Below, piece after piece: positions 11,447-21,294 of a stretch of DNA of 64,000 nt. This stretch comes from Gemmatimonadota bacterium. Its GTDB lineage: Bacteria > Gemmatimonadota > Gemmatimonadetes > Gemmatimonadales > Gemmatimonadaceae. The stretch is taken from positions 33,214 through 97,213 of the forward strand of contig JAJTHG010000002.1 in assembly GCA_021298835.1 (NCBI GenBank), given 5' to 3'. The position numbers were made by a program, and so were the translations under genes. The first letter of the stretch is position 1, and every line of letters starts with the position of its first letter. Under the pieces are notes generated by a model. That model was not told the origin of the DNA. It ran no database searches and saw only the letters and a program-made list of their open reading frames with translations.

Positions 11447-13201
11447 TCAGCCCTCGGCCGACTCGTCCTCGTCGTCCTTGTGGATCTTGATCGTCTCCGG
11501 CCGCGGCGGCTGCTCCGCGGGGATGTCGGTGACGGTCAGGACGATGCGGCGATGGATGGGATCGACCTCGAGGATGCGGAGGTCGAGGAACATCCCGTCA
11601 TAGACGACCTCGGCCGGCGAGGTGATCGCCTTGGGGCTCGGCAGCTGCGAGATCGGCACGAAGCCCTCGAGGTCGTTGCCCATGTCCACGACGACGCCCT
11701 TCTCCATGAGGCGGGCGACGGTGCCGCGGAGCTCGGTGCCGACGGGGTACGACTCGCCGATCTTGAGCCACGGATCCTCGGTGGCCTGCTTGAGGCCGAG
11801 GGAGATCCGCTTGTTCTCGCTGTCGATGTTGAGGATGACGACGTTGACCGCGTCGCCCTTCTTGACGACCTCCGACGGATGCTGGACGCGCTTGGTCCAG
11901 GACATGTCGGAGATGTGGACGAGGCCGTCGATGCCGGGCTCGATCTCGACGAACGCGCCGAACGAGGTGAGGTTGCGGACCTTGCCCTCGAGGCGGGTGC
12001 CGACGGGGTACTTGAGGGGCAGCACCATCCACGGATCCTGCTCGGTCTGCTTCATGCCGAGCGAGATCTTCTCCTCGTTCGGATCGACCTTGAGCACGAC
12101 CGCTTCGATGCTCTCGCCGATCGAGACGAGCTTCGAGGGGTGCCGGACGTTGCGCGTCCAGGACATCTCGGAGATGTGGACGAGCCCCTCGATGCCGGGC
12201 TCGAGCTCGATGAAGGCGCCGTAGTTGGTGATGCTGACGACCTTGCCCGAGACGCGGGTGCCGACCGGGTAGCGGGCGGCGACGTCCTTCCAGGGGTAGG
12301 CCTGGAGCTGCTTGAGGCCGAGCGAGATGCGCTCGCGCTCCCAGTCGATGTCGAGCACCTTGACCTCGAGCTCCATCCCGATCTGGACCATCTCGGTCGG
12401 GTGCTGGATGCGGCCCCACGACATGTCGGTGATGTGGAGCAGGCCGTCCACGCCGCCGAGGTCGATGAAGGCGCCGAAGTCGGTGATGTTCTTGACGACG
12501 CCCTTCCGCACCTGGTCCTTCGCAAGCTCCTTCATGAGCTTCTCGCGCTTGCCGGCGCGCTCCTGCTCGAGGATCACGCGGCGCGAGACGACGATGTTGC
12601 GGCGGCGCTTGTTGAGCTTGATGATCTTGAACTCGTACTTCTGGCCGAGCAGCTCGTCGATGTTCGGGACGCGCCGGAGCGCGATCTGCGAGCCGGGGAG
12701 GAAGGCCTCGACGCCCATGAGATCCACGACCACGCCGCCCTTGATCTTCTTGACAAGCACGCCCTCGACGGGCTGATCGGACTCGTACGCGACCCGGATC
12801 TTCTCCCAGACGCGCATGAAGTCGGCCTTCTTCTTGGAGAGGACGACCGCGCCGTTCTGGTCCTCGAGGTTCTCGAGGAGGACCTCGACCGTGTCCCCGG
12901 CCTTGAGGTCGGGGAGGTCGCGGAATTCCTCGACCGGGATCGCGCCCTCCGACTTGAAGCCGACGTCGAGGATCACGAGGTTGTCGCGGATCTCGAGCAC
13001 GGTCGCCGACACGATCTCGCCCTCGTCGATCGAGGCCATCGTGCCGTTGTACATGGCCATCATGGCCTCGAGCTCGTCCGCCGAGTAGTCGTCCTCGTCG
13101 TAGAGTTCGGGGCGCAGGTTGGCGAGGGGGCGCAGTTGCGCCTTCTGGATCTTCTGGCGCTCGCGCGCCGTGATCGGCGCGGGCGTGGTGGGTGCCGTCA
13201 T
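11447..13201 (-). CDS. rpsA: 30S ribosomal protein S1
   Basis: RNA-binding S1 protein that helps recruit mRNA to the ribosome, especially where Shine-Dalgarno sequences are weak. It has 584 residues with repeated S1 (OB-fold) domains from about residue 55 to 560; repeats such as GFKSEGAIPVEEF, DFGAFIDLGGVDGLLHITDMSW and EIEPGIDGLVHISDMSW are visible, with an acidic C-terminus. The ATG at 13201 is preferred because GGAG lies six bases upstream; an in-frame TTG two codons earlier overlaps the spacer. It follows cmk, a common bacterial pairing. Its promoter region contains a tandem repeat. Confidence 0.95.
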   Translation of the reverse strand: MTAPTTPAPITARERQKIQKAQLRPLANLRPELYDEDDYSADELEAMMAMYNGTMASIDEGEIVSATVLEIRDNLVILDVGFKSEGAIPVEEFRDLPDLKAGDTVEVLLENLEDQNGAVVLSKKKADFMRVWEKIRVAYESDQPVEGVLVKKIKGGVVVDLMGVEAFLPGSQIALRRVPNIDELLGQKYEFKIIKLNKRRRNIVVSRRVILEQERAGKREKLMKELAKDQVRKGVVKNITDFGAFIDLGGVDGLLHITDMSWGRIQHPTEMVQIGMELEVKVLDIDWERERISLGLKQLQAYPWKDVAARYPVGTRVSGKVVSITNYGAFIELEPGIEGLVHISEMSWTRNVRHPSKLVSIGESIEAVVLKVDPNEEKISLGMKQTEQDPWMVLPLKYPVGTRLEGKVRNLTSFGAFVEIEPGIDGLVHISDMSWTKRVQHPSEVVKKGDAVNVVILNIDSENKRISLGLKQATEDPWLKIGESYPVGTELRGTVARLMEKGVVVDMGNDLEGFVPISQLPSPKAITSPAEVVYDGMFLDLRILEVDPIHRRIVLTVTDIPAEQPPRPETIKIHKDDEDESAEG

Positions 13202-13294
13202 GGGCAACTCCGGGGCGCGGGGGATTCGGCTCGCCGCGCGGCGAGGCTTCGGGGTATGGGGTCGCTCACCGGCGGACGCCGGGGCGAGCCTCGC

Positions 13295-13323
13295 AATATC
13301 GCGTGACCGGACCGGGGGTTCAA
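13295..13323 (-). promoter_or_regulatory. Sigma70-like promoter for rpsA
   Basis: Minus strand TTGAAC (13323-13318), 17-bp spacer, GATATT (13300-13295). The predicted leader is about 85 bases. A tandem repeat starts five bases upstream of the -35 hexamer. Confidence 0.45.
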
Positions 13324-13328
13324 GGGTC

Positions 13329-13375
13329 GGAGGATCCCCCGGAGGATCCCCCGGAGGATCCCCCGGAGGATCCCG
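13329..13375. repeat. 12-bp tandem repeat upstream of the rpsA promoter
   Basis: Unit GGAGGATCCCCC, three perfect copies plus most of a fourth, in the cmk-rpsA gap. Each unit contains a GGATCC palindrome. It occupies the place of an upstream promoter element. Confidence 0.92.
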
Positions 13376-13390
13376 CCGCTCCCGCCCCGG

Positions 13391-14059
13391 TCAGCCCGTC
13401 CGCGCCGCCGCCGCGCGCGCGAGGGCCACGATCCGCTCGACCTGCTCGACCTGCGTCAGGTACGTCGTGTCGATCAGCACCGCATCGGCCGCCTGCACGG
13501 TCTGCGTCGCATCGGCCGCGTCACGCTTGACCAGCGCGTCGGTCTCGGCGGCGATCTCGTCGTCGGCGGCCGGTCGCCCGAGGCGCTGGACGAGGCGGCG
13601 CCGAGCGCGTTCCCACGGGTCGGCGACGAGGAAGACCTTGAGCGTCGCCTCGGGGAAGACCGCCGTGCCCATGTCGCGCCCGTCCACCACGACGTGATGG
13701 GCCTCCGCCGCCGCCCGCACCTGCGCGTTCACCCACGCGCGCACCGCCGGCATGCGGGCGACCAGCGAGACGTGCCCCGTCACCGCCGGCCCGCGGATCT
13801 CGTCGTCGCACGGCGCCCCGTCGAGGGTCGGGGCGACGCTCGTCCCGGCGTCGCGGCGTCCGACGCGGGCCGAGGCGGCGAGCACGCCCTCGTCCGTCCA
13901 CGCTTCGGGCGGCGCGCCGGTGCGCAGCGTCGCCGCCGTCGCGGCACGATAGAAGGCGCCGCTGTCCACGTGGCGCCAGCCGAGCTCGCGGGCGACCCAC
14001 TGGGCCGTGGAGCTCTTCCCCGACGCGGCGGGACCGTCAATGGCGACGACGAATGGCAT
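13391..14059 (-). CDS. cmk: Cytidylate kinase
   Basis: Phosphorylates CMP and dCMP. The 222 residues start with the P-loop region VVAIDGPAASGKSSTAQW, followed by GWRHVDSGAFYRA, the VVDGRDMGTAVFPEA substrate-site segment and the lid region RRLVQRLGRPAADDE, all standard for Cmk. It begins nine bases after aroA and precedes rpsA; aroA-cmk-rpsA is a widespread conserved order. Confidence 0.94.
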   Translation of the reverse strand: MPFVVAIDGPAASGKSSTAQWVARELGWRHVDSGAFYRAATAATLRTGAPPEAWTDEGVLAASARVGRRDAGTSVAPTLDGAPCDDEIRGPAVTGHVSLVARMPAVRAWVNAQVRAAAEAHHVVVDGRDMGTAVFPEATLKVFLVADPWERARRRLVQRLGRPAADDEIAAETDALVKRDAADATQTVQAADAVLIDTTYLTQVEQVERIVALARAAAARTG

Positions 14060-14068
14060 GCGGCAAAC

Positions 14069-15328
14069 CTAGCGCCGCGTCACGCGTGCGAGGTCGTCCC
14101 AGAAGCCGGGATAGCTGACGGCCACGCATCCCGGGTCGTCCACGACAATCCCGCCGCCGGTCGCGGCACCCAGCACGCCGAACGCCATCGCCAACCGGTG
14201 ATCGGCGTGCGTCACGACGCGGCCGACCAGCGGCGCGTCGGTCCCCTCGACGACGAGTCCGTCCTCGAGCTCGGACGCCGACACGCCGACGGCGCGGAGG
14301 TTGGCGACGACGGCGGCGATGCGATCGCTCTCCTTGCCGCGCAGCTCCCCGGCGTCGCGGATGGTCGTCGTGCCGGCGGCGCGGGCCGCCACGCAGGCGA
14401 GCAGCGGCAGCTCGTCGATCATCGCCGGAATGTCCGCCCCGCCGACCGTCACCCCCTGCAGCGCGGCCGGCTGCACGACGAGCGTGCCGATCGGCTCGGC
14501 GCCCGCCACCGTTTCGTCCTCGCGTGCCACGCGGGCCCCCATGGCCATCAGCGCGTCGAGGAACCCGGTGCGCGTGCGGTTGAGTCCGACGCCCGGCAGC
14601 CGCAGCACGCCGTCCCCCGCGAGTGTCGCCAAGGCGACGAAGAAGGCCGCGGAGGACGCATCGGCCGGCACGTCCAGGTCGAGCGGCCGCAGCGACGCGA
14701 CCGGGTCGAGCGCCACCGTCGCGCCGCGGCGGGAGACCTTCGCGCCCATCGCCTGCAGCATCCGCTCCGTGTGGTCGCGCGACGGGGCGGGCTCGGTGAC
14801 CGACACCGGCACCCCGGCGGCATGCCCGGCCAGCAGGACCGCGCTCTTGACCTGCGCGCTCGCCGTCTCAGCGCGCCACTCGATCGACCGGAGCGCCCCG
14901 CCCTGCACCGTCATCGGGAGCCCCTCGCCCTTGGCACCGCCGAACGTCACCGTCGCCCCCATGGCCTCCAGCGGCCGCGCGACCCGCCGCATCGGGCGCC
15001 GGCTCAGGCTCGCGTCGCCCACGAACGTCGCGGCGAATGGGTGCGCGGCGACGAGGCCGGCAACGAGGCGCGCGGTCGTGCCGGAGTTGCCGCAGGCGAG
15101 CGGCGTCGGCGGGGCGACGAAGCCGCGACGGCCGACACCGGCGACGGTCACCGTCGGCCCGACGGGCGGGACCGTCACCCCCATCGCGCGCAGGACGCCC
15201 GCGGTCGAGCGCACGTCATCGCCCGCGAGCAGGCCACGGATCCGGCTCGTGCCGGTGGCGAGCGCAGCGAGGAGCAGCGCGCGGTGGCTGATGGACTTGT
15301 CGCCCGGCACGCGCAGCGTGCCGTCCAC
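14069..15328 (-). CDS. aroA: 3-phosphoshikimate 1-carboxyvinyltransferase (EPSP synthase)
   Basis: Joins phosphoenolpyruvate to shikimate-3-phosphate in chorismate synthesis. The 419-residue protein shows GTLRVPGDKSISHRALLL at its start, ACGNSGTTARLVAGL, SAQVKSAVLLAG, PADASSAAFF and the GELRGKESDR motif near residue 330. The GTG at 15328 is chosen because it puts the protein start directly at the conserved PGDKS region, 17 bases after the dapD stop. A longer reading in the same frame is antisense-like sequence inside dapD and is rejected. The Gly in CGNSGT is the wild-type-like state of the inhibitor-sensitive class. Confidence 0.94.
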   Translation of the reverse strand: MDGTLRVPGDKSISHRALLLAALATGTSRIRGLLAGDDVRSTAGVLRAMGVTVPPVGPTVTVAGVGRRGFVAPPTPLACGNSGTTARLVAGLVAAHPFAATFVGDASLSRRPMRRVARPLEAMGATVTFGGAKGEGLPMTVQGGALRSIEWRAETASAQVKSAVLLAGHAAGVPVSVTEPAPSRDHTERMLQAMGAKVSRRGATVALDPVASLRPLDLDVPADASSAAFFVALATLAGDGVLRLPGVGLNRTRTGFLDALMAMGARVAREDETVAGAEPIGTLVVQPAALQGVTVGGADIPAMIDELPLLACVAARAAGTTTIRDAGELRGKESDRIAAVVANLRAVGVSASELEDGLVVEGTDAPLVGRVVTHADHRLAMAFGVLGAATGGGIVVDDPGCVAVSYPGFWDDLARVTRR

Positions 15329-15345
15329 GACGAGCGGGCGTCGGC

Positions 15346-16214
<869 letters not shown>

Positions 16215-16218
<4 letters not shown>

Positions 16219-17102
16219 GCCAGCGCTCCCACGGCGCGCAAGGCGGCCCGCACCGCGTCCTCGTGCCGCCGGTCGAGGGGCACGAGCGGAAGCCGGAGGT
16301 GGTTGGCGATCCGCCCGAGCATCGCGAGCGCCGCCTTGACCGGCAACGGGTTCGACTCGATGAAGGCCGCGTCGAACCACGGCAGCAGCCGGAAGTGGAG
16401 CGCGCGGGCCCGCCCGACGTCGCCGGCCAGCGCCGCGTCGGCCAGCTCGGCCATCGCCCGCGGCGTCACGTTCGACGCGACCGAGATCACGCCGTCCCCG
16501 CCGGCGGCGAGGAGGGGCAGCGTGAAGGCGTCGTCGCCGGAGAGCACGCTGAAGTGCGCCGGCCGGTCGGCGAGGATCGCCCCCATCTGCCCCCAGTTCG
16601 CCGAGGCCTCCTTGACGGCGACCACGTTGGGGATCGTCGCGAGCTCGAGCGTCGTGCGCGCCTCGAGGTTCACCCCGGTGCGGCCCGGCACGTTGTACGC
16701 GCACACGGGGAGCGGGGTCGCGTCGGCCACGCGGCGGAAGTGCTCGACGAGCGCCCGCTGCGGCGGCTTGTTGTACATCGGCGTCACGTGCAGCAGATGG
16801 GTCGCGCCCGCGGCGTGCATCTCCCGGCTGAGCGCGACGGCGCGGGCGGTGTCGTTGGCCCCGGCGCCGGCCATCACCGGCACGCGGCCCTTGGTCTGGT
16901 CCACCACGACCTCGACGACGCGCCGCTGCTCGGCGGGGGTGAGCGTGGCGGCCTCGCCAGTCGAACCGACCGGAACGAGGAAATGGATGCCCTCGGCGAT
17001 CTGCCACTCGACGAGGGCGCGGAGGGCGGGCTCGTCGAGGATGCCGCCCGCGGTGAACGGGGTGACCAGCGCGGTGCCGCAGCCGGTGAGTCGGGTCGTC
17101 AT
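16215..17102 (-). CDS. dapA: 4-hydroxy-tetrahydrodipicolinate synthase
   Basis: Condenses pyruvate with aspartate semialdehyde, the first committed step to diaminopimelate and lysine. The 295-residue TIM barrel has GTALVTPF, the VGSTGEAATL substrate loop (45-54), CAYNVPGRTG with Y136, and the Schiff-base lysine K164 in VAVKEAS. Length and motifs are canonical. The ATG at 17102 overlaps the dapB stop by four bases, and the gene's own stop overlaps dapD. Confidence 0.95.
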
Positions 17103-17809
17103 GTCGGGAGGGGATCGAGGCCGAGGACGTGGCGCATGGTGAACACGCCGCGACGCCCCGCGAGCCACGCCGCGGCCGAAAGCGCGCCGTCGGCGAAGAC
17201 GCGGCGGTCGCGCGCCTCGTGGGTGAGCGTGACCTGCTCGAAGGGCGCGTCGGCCACGAGCGTGTGGGTCCCGGGGACGTGCCCCGTGCGGATGCTCGTG
17301 ACCGGCACGTCGCGGCCGCTGCCTTCGGCCGCCGCCGCGGCGAGCGCGCGCGCGGTGCCGCTCGGGGCATCGCGCTTGGCGGCATGGTGCACGTCCACGA
17401 GATGCAGCGCGAGGCCCGGCACGCGGGCCAGCCGCGCCGCGGCCTCGCGGACGAGGTCGGTGAACAGGACCACGCCGGGCGAGAAGTTGGGGGCATGCAG
17501 CAGGGCACCCCCGGACGCTGCCACCTCCGCCGCGACGGCCGGCAGGTCGTCGTGCCACCCCGTCGTCCCGACCACCACCGGCACCCCGGCCGCGAGGCAC
17601 GCCCGGATGTTCGCCGGCGCCGCGCCGGGCACGGTGAACTCGATCGCCACCTCGACCCCCGCCAGCGCGGCCGGACCCAACGGGCGACCGGTCGCGTCGC
17701 CGTGCGCGCCGAAGTGCGCGACCACCGTGAAGCCGCGCTCCGGGGCGAGCGCCGCGACGGCGCGACCCATCCGGCCGTCACCGATGACCGCCAGTCGCCG
17801 CCCGCTCAT
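17099..17809 (-). CDS. dapB: 4-hydroxy-tetrahydrodipicolinate reductase
   Basis: NAD(P)H-dependent reduction in the diaminopimelate pathway. The 236 residues have an N-terminal dinucleotide-binding IGDGRMGRAVA (9-19), VGTTGWHDD (80-88), and the catalytic motif HHAAKRDAPSGTA (141-153) with H141/H142 and K145. It is a little shorter than the E. coli enzyme (273), as in many phyla. ATGA overlaps join it to lysC upstream and dapA downstream. Confidence 0.94.
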   Translation of the reverse strand: MSGRRLAVIGDGRMGRAVAALAPERGFTVVAHFGAHGDATGRPLGPAALAGVEVAIEFTVPGAAPANIRACLAAGVPVVVGTTGWHDDLPAVAAEVAASGGALLHAPNFSPGVVLFTDLVREAAARLARVPGLALHLVDVHHAAKRDAPSGTARALAAAAAEGSGRDVPVTSIRTGHVPGTHTLVADAPFEQVTLTHEARDRRVFADGALSAAAWLAGRRGVFTMRHVLGLDPLPT

Positions 17810-19167
17810 GCCGGCACCGCCGTTCCGAAGAAGGCGCCGTGCAGGCGGCGCAGCGCAGGCGTCACCTGGTCGCCGTCCACGAGGATGGTGAGGTTGATGC
17901 CCGTGGCGCTGAGCGACAGCATGTGCACGCGCAGCCCCTCGAGCGCCCCCAGCGCGGTGGCCATGGCCCCGGCATCGTCGGCGAGGCCGGTCCCCACGAG
18001 CGAGACGATGCCGCGCTGTCGCTCGACGGCGACGTCGCCGAGTTCGCGCAGGTCGGAGACGATGGCGTCGAGCCGCGTCGCGTCGTCAATGGTGACCGAG
18101 ATGGACACCTCGGATGTCGCCACGACGTCCACCGCCGTGCGGTGCCGCTCGAAGACCTCGAAGACGCGCCGCGCGAAGCCGAGCGCGAACAGCATCCGCC
18201 CCGTGCGCACCTTCACGATGGTGACCCCGGCCTTGCCGGCCAGCGCGGTCACTGCGCGCACGGGGGCGTCGAAGGCGATGCGGGTACCCGTCCCCTGCGG
18301 GTGGCGCGAGTTGAACACGAAGACCGGGATGCCCTTCCGCACCGCCGGCGCGATCGTGCTCGGGTGCAGCACCTTCGCGCCGAACGAGGCGAGCTCGGCC
18401 GCCTCGTCGAAGCGGATGGCCGGGATCAGGCGGGCCTCCGGCACCACGCGCGGATCGGCGGTCAGCATGCCGTCCACGTCGGTCCAGATCTCGATCGCGT
18501 CGGCCTGCAGCGCGGCGCCGACGAGTGACGCCGAGTAGTCGGAGCCGCCGCGGCCGAGCGTGGTGGTCACACGCTGGCGCGTCCCGCCGACGAAGCCCGC
18601 CATCACCGGCACCCGGCCGTCGCGCAGCAGCGGCAGCAGGCGCGCGCGCGCGGACTCGGCGATCTCGTCCGGCTGCGGCACCGCCTTCGTGAAGGCGTCG
18701 TCGGTGATCATGACGTCGCGCGCATCCACCAGCTCGGCCGCGAGCCCGAGCCGGCGGAAGGCGTGCGTGCAGAGCAGTGCGGAGCACAGCTCCCCCTTCG
18801 CGGCGATCGCGTCGAGGGCCCGCGGCGTGGTGAAACCGAGCGTGTGCAGGGCCTCGGCGAGCCGGGCGAGCTCGTCGAAGTGCGCGTCGAGCTCGGCACG
18901 GACCGCCGGCCATGCCGCCTCGCCGGCGAGCAGGGCCTCGCCCTCGCGCCGGTGACGCTCGCGCAGCTGTGCCACGGCACTCAGCGCCGCGATCAGCTGT
19001 CCCTCCGCCGCCTGGGCCGCGAGGCCGAGCAGCGCATTGGTGGCGCCGCCGAGTGCGGAGACGACGACGATCGGCTCGCGGGCGAGGCGTCCGCGCACGA
19101 TCTCGGCGGCGGCCGTGATCGGGCCCGCCCCGGCCACCGAGGTGCCACCGAACTTGACGACGATCAC
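17806..19167 (-). CDS. lysC: Aspartate kinase
   Basis: Phosphorylates aspartate, the entry to lysine, threonine, methionine and diaminopimelate. The 453-residue monofunctional kinase begins IVVKFGGTSVAGAGPI, contains TTLGRGGSDYSASLVGAAL and WTDVDGMLTADPR, and ends with two ACT-type regulatory domains (about 300-453; VATSEVSISVTID and VSLVGTGLADDAGAMA visible). ACT domains imply feedback control by an amino acid, probably lysine and/or threonine (inference). The GTG at 19167 overlaps the asd stop (GTGA). Confidence 0.94.
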   Translation of the reverse strand: MIVVKFGGTSVAGAGPITAAAEIVRGRLAREPIVVVSALGGATNALLGLAAQAAEGQLIAALSAVAQLRERHRREGEALLAGEAAWPAVRAELDAHFDELARLAEALHTLGFTTPRALDAIAAKGELCSALLCTHAFRRLGLAAELVDARDVMITDDAFTKAVPQPDEIAESARARLLPLLRDGRVPVMAGFVGGTRQRVTTTLGRGGSDYSASLVGAALQADAIEIWTDVDGMLTADPRVVPEARLIPAIRFDEAAELASFGAKVLHPSTIAPAVRKGIPVFVFNSRHPQGTGTRIAFDAPVRAVTALAGKAGVTIVKVRTGRMLFALGFARRVFEVFERHRTAVDVVATSEVSISVTIDDATRLDAIVSDLRELGDVAVERQRGIVSLVGTGLADDAGAMATALGALEGLRVHMLSLSATGINLTILVDGDQVTPALRRLHGAFFGTAVPA

Positions 19168-20252
19168 GCCGCGACTCCCGGGACGACGCCGTTGGCCAGC
19201 AGCCACTCGGCGTTCAGCACCGACGCTCCGGCCGCGCCCACGACCACGTTGTGGCCCATGGCGACCAGCCGAAGGTCGAGCACCGGGTCGGGACGGACGC
19301 GGCCGACGACGACGCTCATCCCGCCGCCGGCCATGACGTCGCGCCGCGGCTGCGGGCGATCGGTCGCCGCCGCCAGCACGAGGGGCGACGCCGGGGCGCT
19401 CGGCAGGTCGCGCACGCCGGCGGCGCCGCGCCACGCGGCCAGCACCTCCAGCGCCTCCTCCGCGGTGGGACGGCCCGTGAAGGCCGCCGCGAGGCATGCG
19501 GTGTGCCCGTGCTCGACGGGGACGCGGGTGACCTGAGCGCTGACCGCGACGCCGGCACCCTCGATGCCCGTCGAACCCAACGTGCCGAGGAGCTTGGGTA
19601 GCTCGGCCTCGATCTTGGGCTCCTCGTCGGCGATCCAGGGGATGACGTTCCCCAGGATGTCGAGCGACGGCACCCCCGGATAGCCGGCCCCGCTGACGGC
19701 CTGCAGCGTCGTCACGAAGAGCTGGCGCAGGCCGAAGGCGTCGTGCAGCGGCTTGAGGGCCATCGCGATGACCGCCGCGGCGCAATTCGAGTTCGTCACC
19801 AGCGCCCCCGTCCAGCCACGGACGGCCCGCTGGTGCGCCAGCAGGTGCTGGTGGTCGGCGTTGACGTCCGGCACGACGAGCGGCACGTCCGGGGCCATGC
19901 GGTGGTTCTTCGCGTTCGAGAGCACCAGGCGTCCCGCGCGGGCGAAGGCGAGCTCGACGTCTCCGGCGACGCCGCTGTCGAGCGCCGAGAACACGATCGG
20001 CGCGGCGACGACGGCCGGGTCACACGCGGTGACGGGGAGGGCCGCCGCCGCCGCCGGCATGGGCGACGGATCGAGCCACGCCGTCGCCTGCGCGTACGGC
20101 TTGCCGGCGCTGCGCTCACTCGCCGCGACCTCGGCGAGCCGGAACCACGGATGCGCGGCGAGCAGGCGCACGAAGGTCTGCCCGACGGCGCCCGTCGCGC
20201 CGAGGACCGCCACCGGCAGGCGCTGCCCGCCCGGTGCCGGGCGCGGCGTCAC
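19164..20252 (-). CDS. asd: Aspartate-semialdehyde dehydrogenase, archaeal/fungal-like type
   Basis: Reduces aspartyl phosphate to aspartate semialdehyde. The 362 residues show the NADP site VLGATGAVGQTFVRLLAAHP, the AASERSAGKPY segment, the catalytic cysteine C157 in TNSNCAAA and a C-terminal-domain histidine in VPVEHGHTAC. The HPWFRLAEVAASERSAGK style is that of archaeal and fungal enzymes rather than of E. coli Asd. The GTG at 20252 overlaps the upstream peptidase stop (GTGA) and its own stop overlaps lysC, so kinase and dehydrogenase are probably coupled at translation. Confidence 0.93.
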   Translation of the reverse strand: MTPRPAPGGQRLPVAVLGATGAVGQTFVRLLAAHPWFRLAEVAASERSAGKPYAQATAWLDPSPMPAAAAALPVTACDPAVVAAPIVFSALDSGVAGDVELAFARAGRLVLSNAKNHRMAPDVPLVVPDVNADHQHLLAHQRAVRGWTGALVTNSNCAAAVIAMALKPLHDAFGLRQLFVTTLQAVSGAGYPGVPSLDILGNVIPWIADEEPKIEAELPKLLGTLGSTGIEGAGVAVSAQVTRVPVEHGHTACLAAAFTGRPTAEEALEVLAAWRGAAGVRDLPSAPASPLVLAAATDRPQPRRDVMAGGGMSVVVGRVRPDPVLDLRLVAMGHNVVVGAAGASVLNAEWLLANGVVPGVAA

Positions 20253-21244
20253 GCGGCGAGCAGCGAGCGGACGATCCGCTCGTAGGCGTCCACCGCCGCG
20301 CGCAGCTCCTCGACGGCGATGTGCTCGTCCGGCGTGTGCGCGACGGAGATCGAGCCCGGGCCGAAGAGCAACGGTGTCCCCCAGCGATCGAGCAGCGGGA
20401 TGTCGGACGTGTACGAGACCGGCACGACGTCGAAGCCGTCGATGACGTGGAATCGCTGGGCGGGGATGTACGACCCCCACTCGAGCTCCGCGCGCCCGGC
20501 GGCCCACTGCTCGAGCGTCGCACGTAGCGGCGCGACGTCGCCCACGACGCGGAACATGACCTCGGACTCGCAGAGCCCGGGGATGACGTTGGCCTCGGTG
20601 CCGCCGCGCAGGGTACCGATGTTGAACGTGGTGTCGCCGAGCACCGCGTCACGGGGAAAGTCGAGCTGGTGCAGGGTCGGCAGCAGCGCCAGCATCGGCT
20701 CGATCGCCGACCGGCCGAGATGCGGGTACGCGCTGTGCGCCTCGCGCCCGCGGACGCGGACCATCACGCGCTGGGAGCCCTTCGCCCCGCTGGCAAGCTT
20801 CGACTCCGTCGGCTCGCCGTTGACCAGGAACCGCGAGGTGGCGGGAAGGTGGTTGGCGGCCCTCGCCCCGTCGGAGCCCTTCTCCTCGCCCACGACCATG
20901 AGCACGTCCACGCGGTCCTCGCCCGCCAGCGCCAGACGGTCGGCGGCCGCGAGCATGGCCGCGGCGATCCCCTTGGCGTCACAGGCGCCGCGTCCCTTGA
21001 GCATGCCGCCCTCGAGCGCGGGCGGCACGTACGGGGGCACGGTGTCGAGGTGCGTGGAGAGTGTCACCGCTCCGCGGCCGCGGGAAGCCCAGACGTTGCC
21101 GCGGCCGGGGGTGACCTCCTGCACGGTGACGTTCCATCCGCGCGAGACCAGCCAACGGGCGACGAAGTCCACGGCCTTCCCTTCCTTGCCGGTTGGGGAC
21201 TCGATGGCGAGCAGTTCGGATGCGAGCGCGACGACGTCGGTCAT
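20249..21244 (-). CDS. dapE: M20-family deacylase, probably succinyl-diaminopimelate desuccinylase
   Basis: Zinc-dependent M20 amidohydrolase of 331 residues. Metal ligands are visible: H65 and D67 in STHLDTVPP, D89 in GRGACDAKG, the general base/ligand pair E120-E121, E144 in VNGEPTE and a C-terminal histidine in VAHTPDEH. The family includes DapE, ArgE and LysK, which cannot be split safely by eye. DapE is preferred because this is the first gene of an operon that contains dapD, whose product chain needs this step. The ATG at 21244 has no Shine-Dalgarno; a TATCTT hexamer lies nine bases upstream, suggesting a leaderless transcript. Confidence 0.75.
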   Translation of the reverse strand: MTDVVALASELLAIESPTGKEGKAVDFVARWLVSRGWNVTVQEVTPGRGNVWASRGRGAVTLSTHLDTVPPYVPPALEGGMLKGRGACDAKGIAAAMLAAADRLALAGEDRVDVLMVVGEEKGSDGARAANHLPATSRFLVNGEPTESKLASGAKGSQRVMVRVRGREAHSAYPHLGRSAIEPMLALLPTLHQLDFPRDAVLGDTTFNIGTLRGGTEANVIPGLCESEVMFRVVGDVAPLRATLEQWAAGRAELEWGSYIPAQRFHVIDGFDVVPVSYTSDIPLLDRWGTPLLFGPGSISVAHTPDEHIAVEELRAAVDAYERIVRSLLAA

Positions 21245-21253
21245 GGTGCGGGG

Positions 21254-21259
21254 AAGATA
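21254..21259 (-). promoter_or_regulatory. Possible -10 element for leaderless dapE operon mRNA
   Basis: TATCTT, nine bases before the ATG of the first gene of the lysine operon. A clear -35 is not seen. The same hexamer precedes the gene at 34894 at almost the same distance. Confidence 0.35.
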
Positions 21260-21283
21260 GCGGAGGCGAGGGCCACCTTCACG

Positions 21284-21289
21284 TAGATT
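21284..21289 (+). promoter_or_regulatory. Possible -10 element for the SCO1 fusion gene
   Basis: TAGATT five bases before the ATG at 21295, in a 50-base divergent gap shared with dapE. Confidence 0.27.
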
Positions 21290-21294
21290 CCGGC

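Noticed and set aside
11260..11603. Small plus-strand gene with a signal-peptide-like start
   Set aside because: After the hydrophobic stretch it runs through the rpsA terminator and antisense into rpsA; no ribosome-binding site or family resemblance.
13329..13375. CRISPR-like array
   Set aside because: The 12-bp units are directly abutting without spacers; it is a simple tandem repeat. No cas genes are present.
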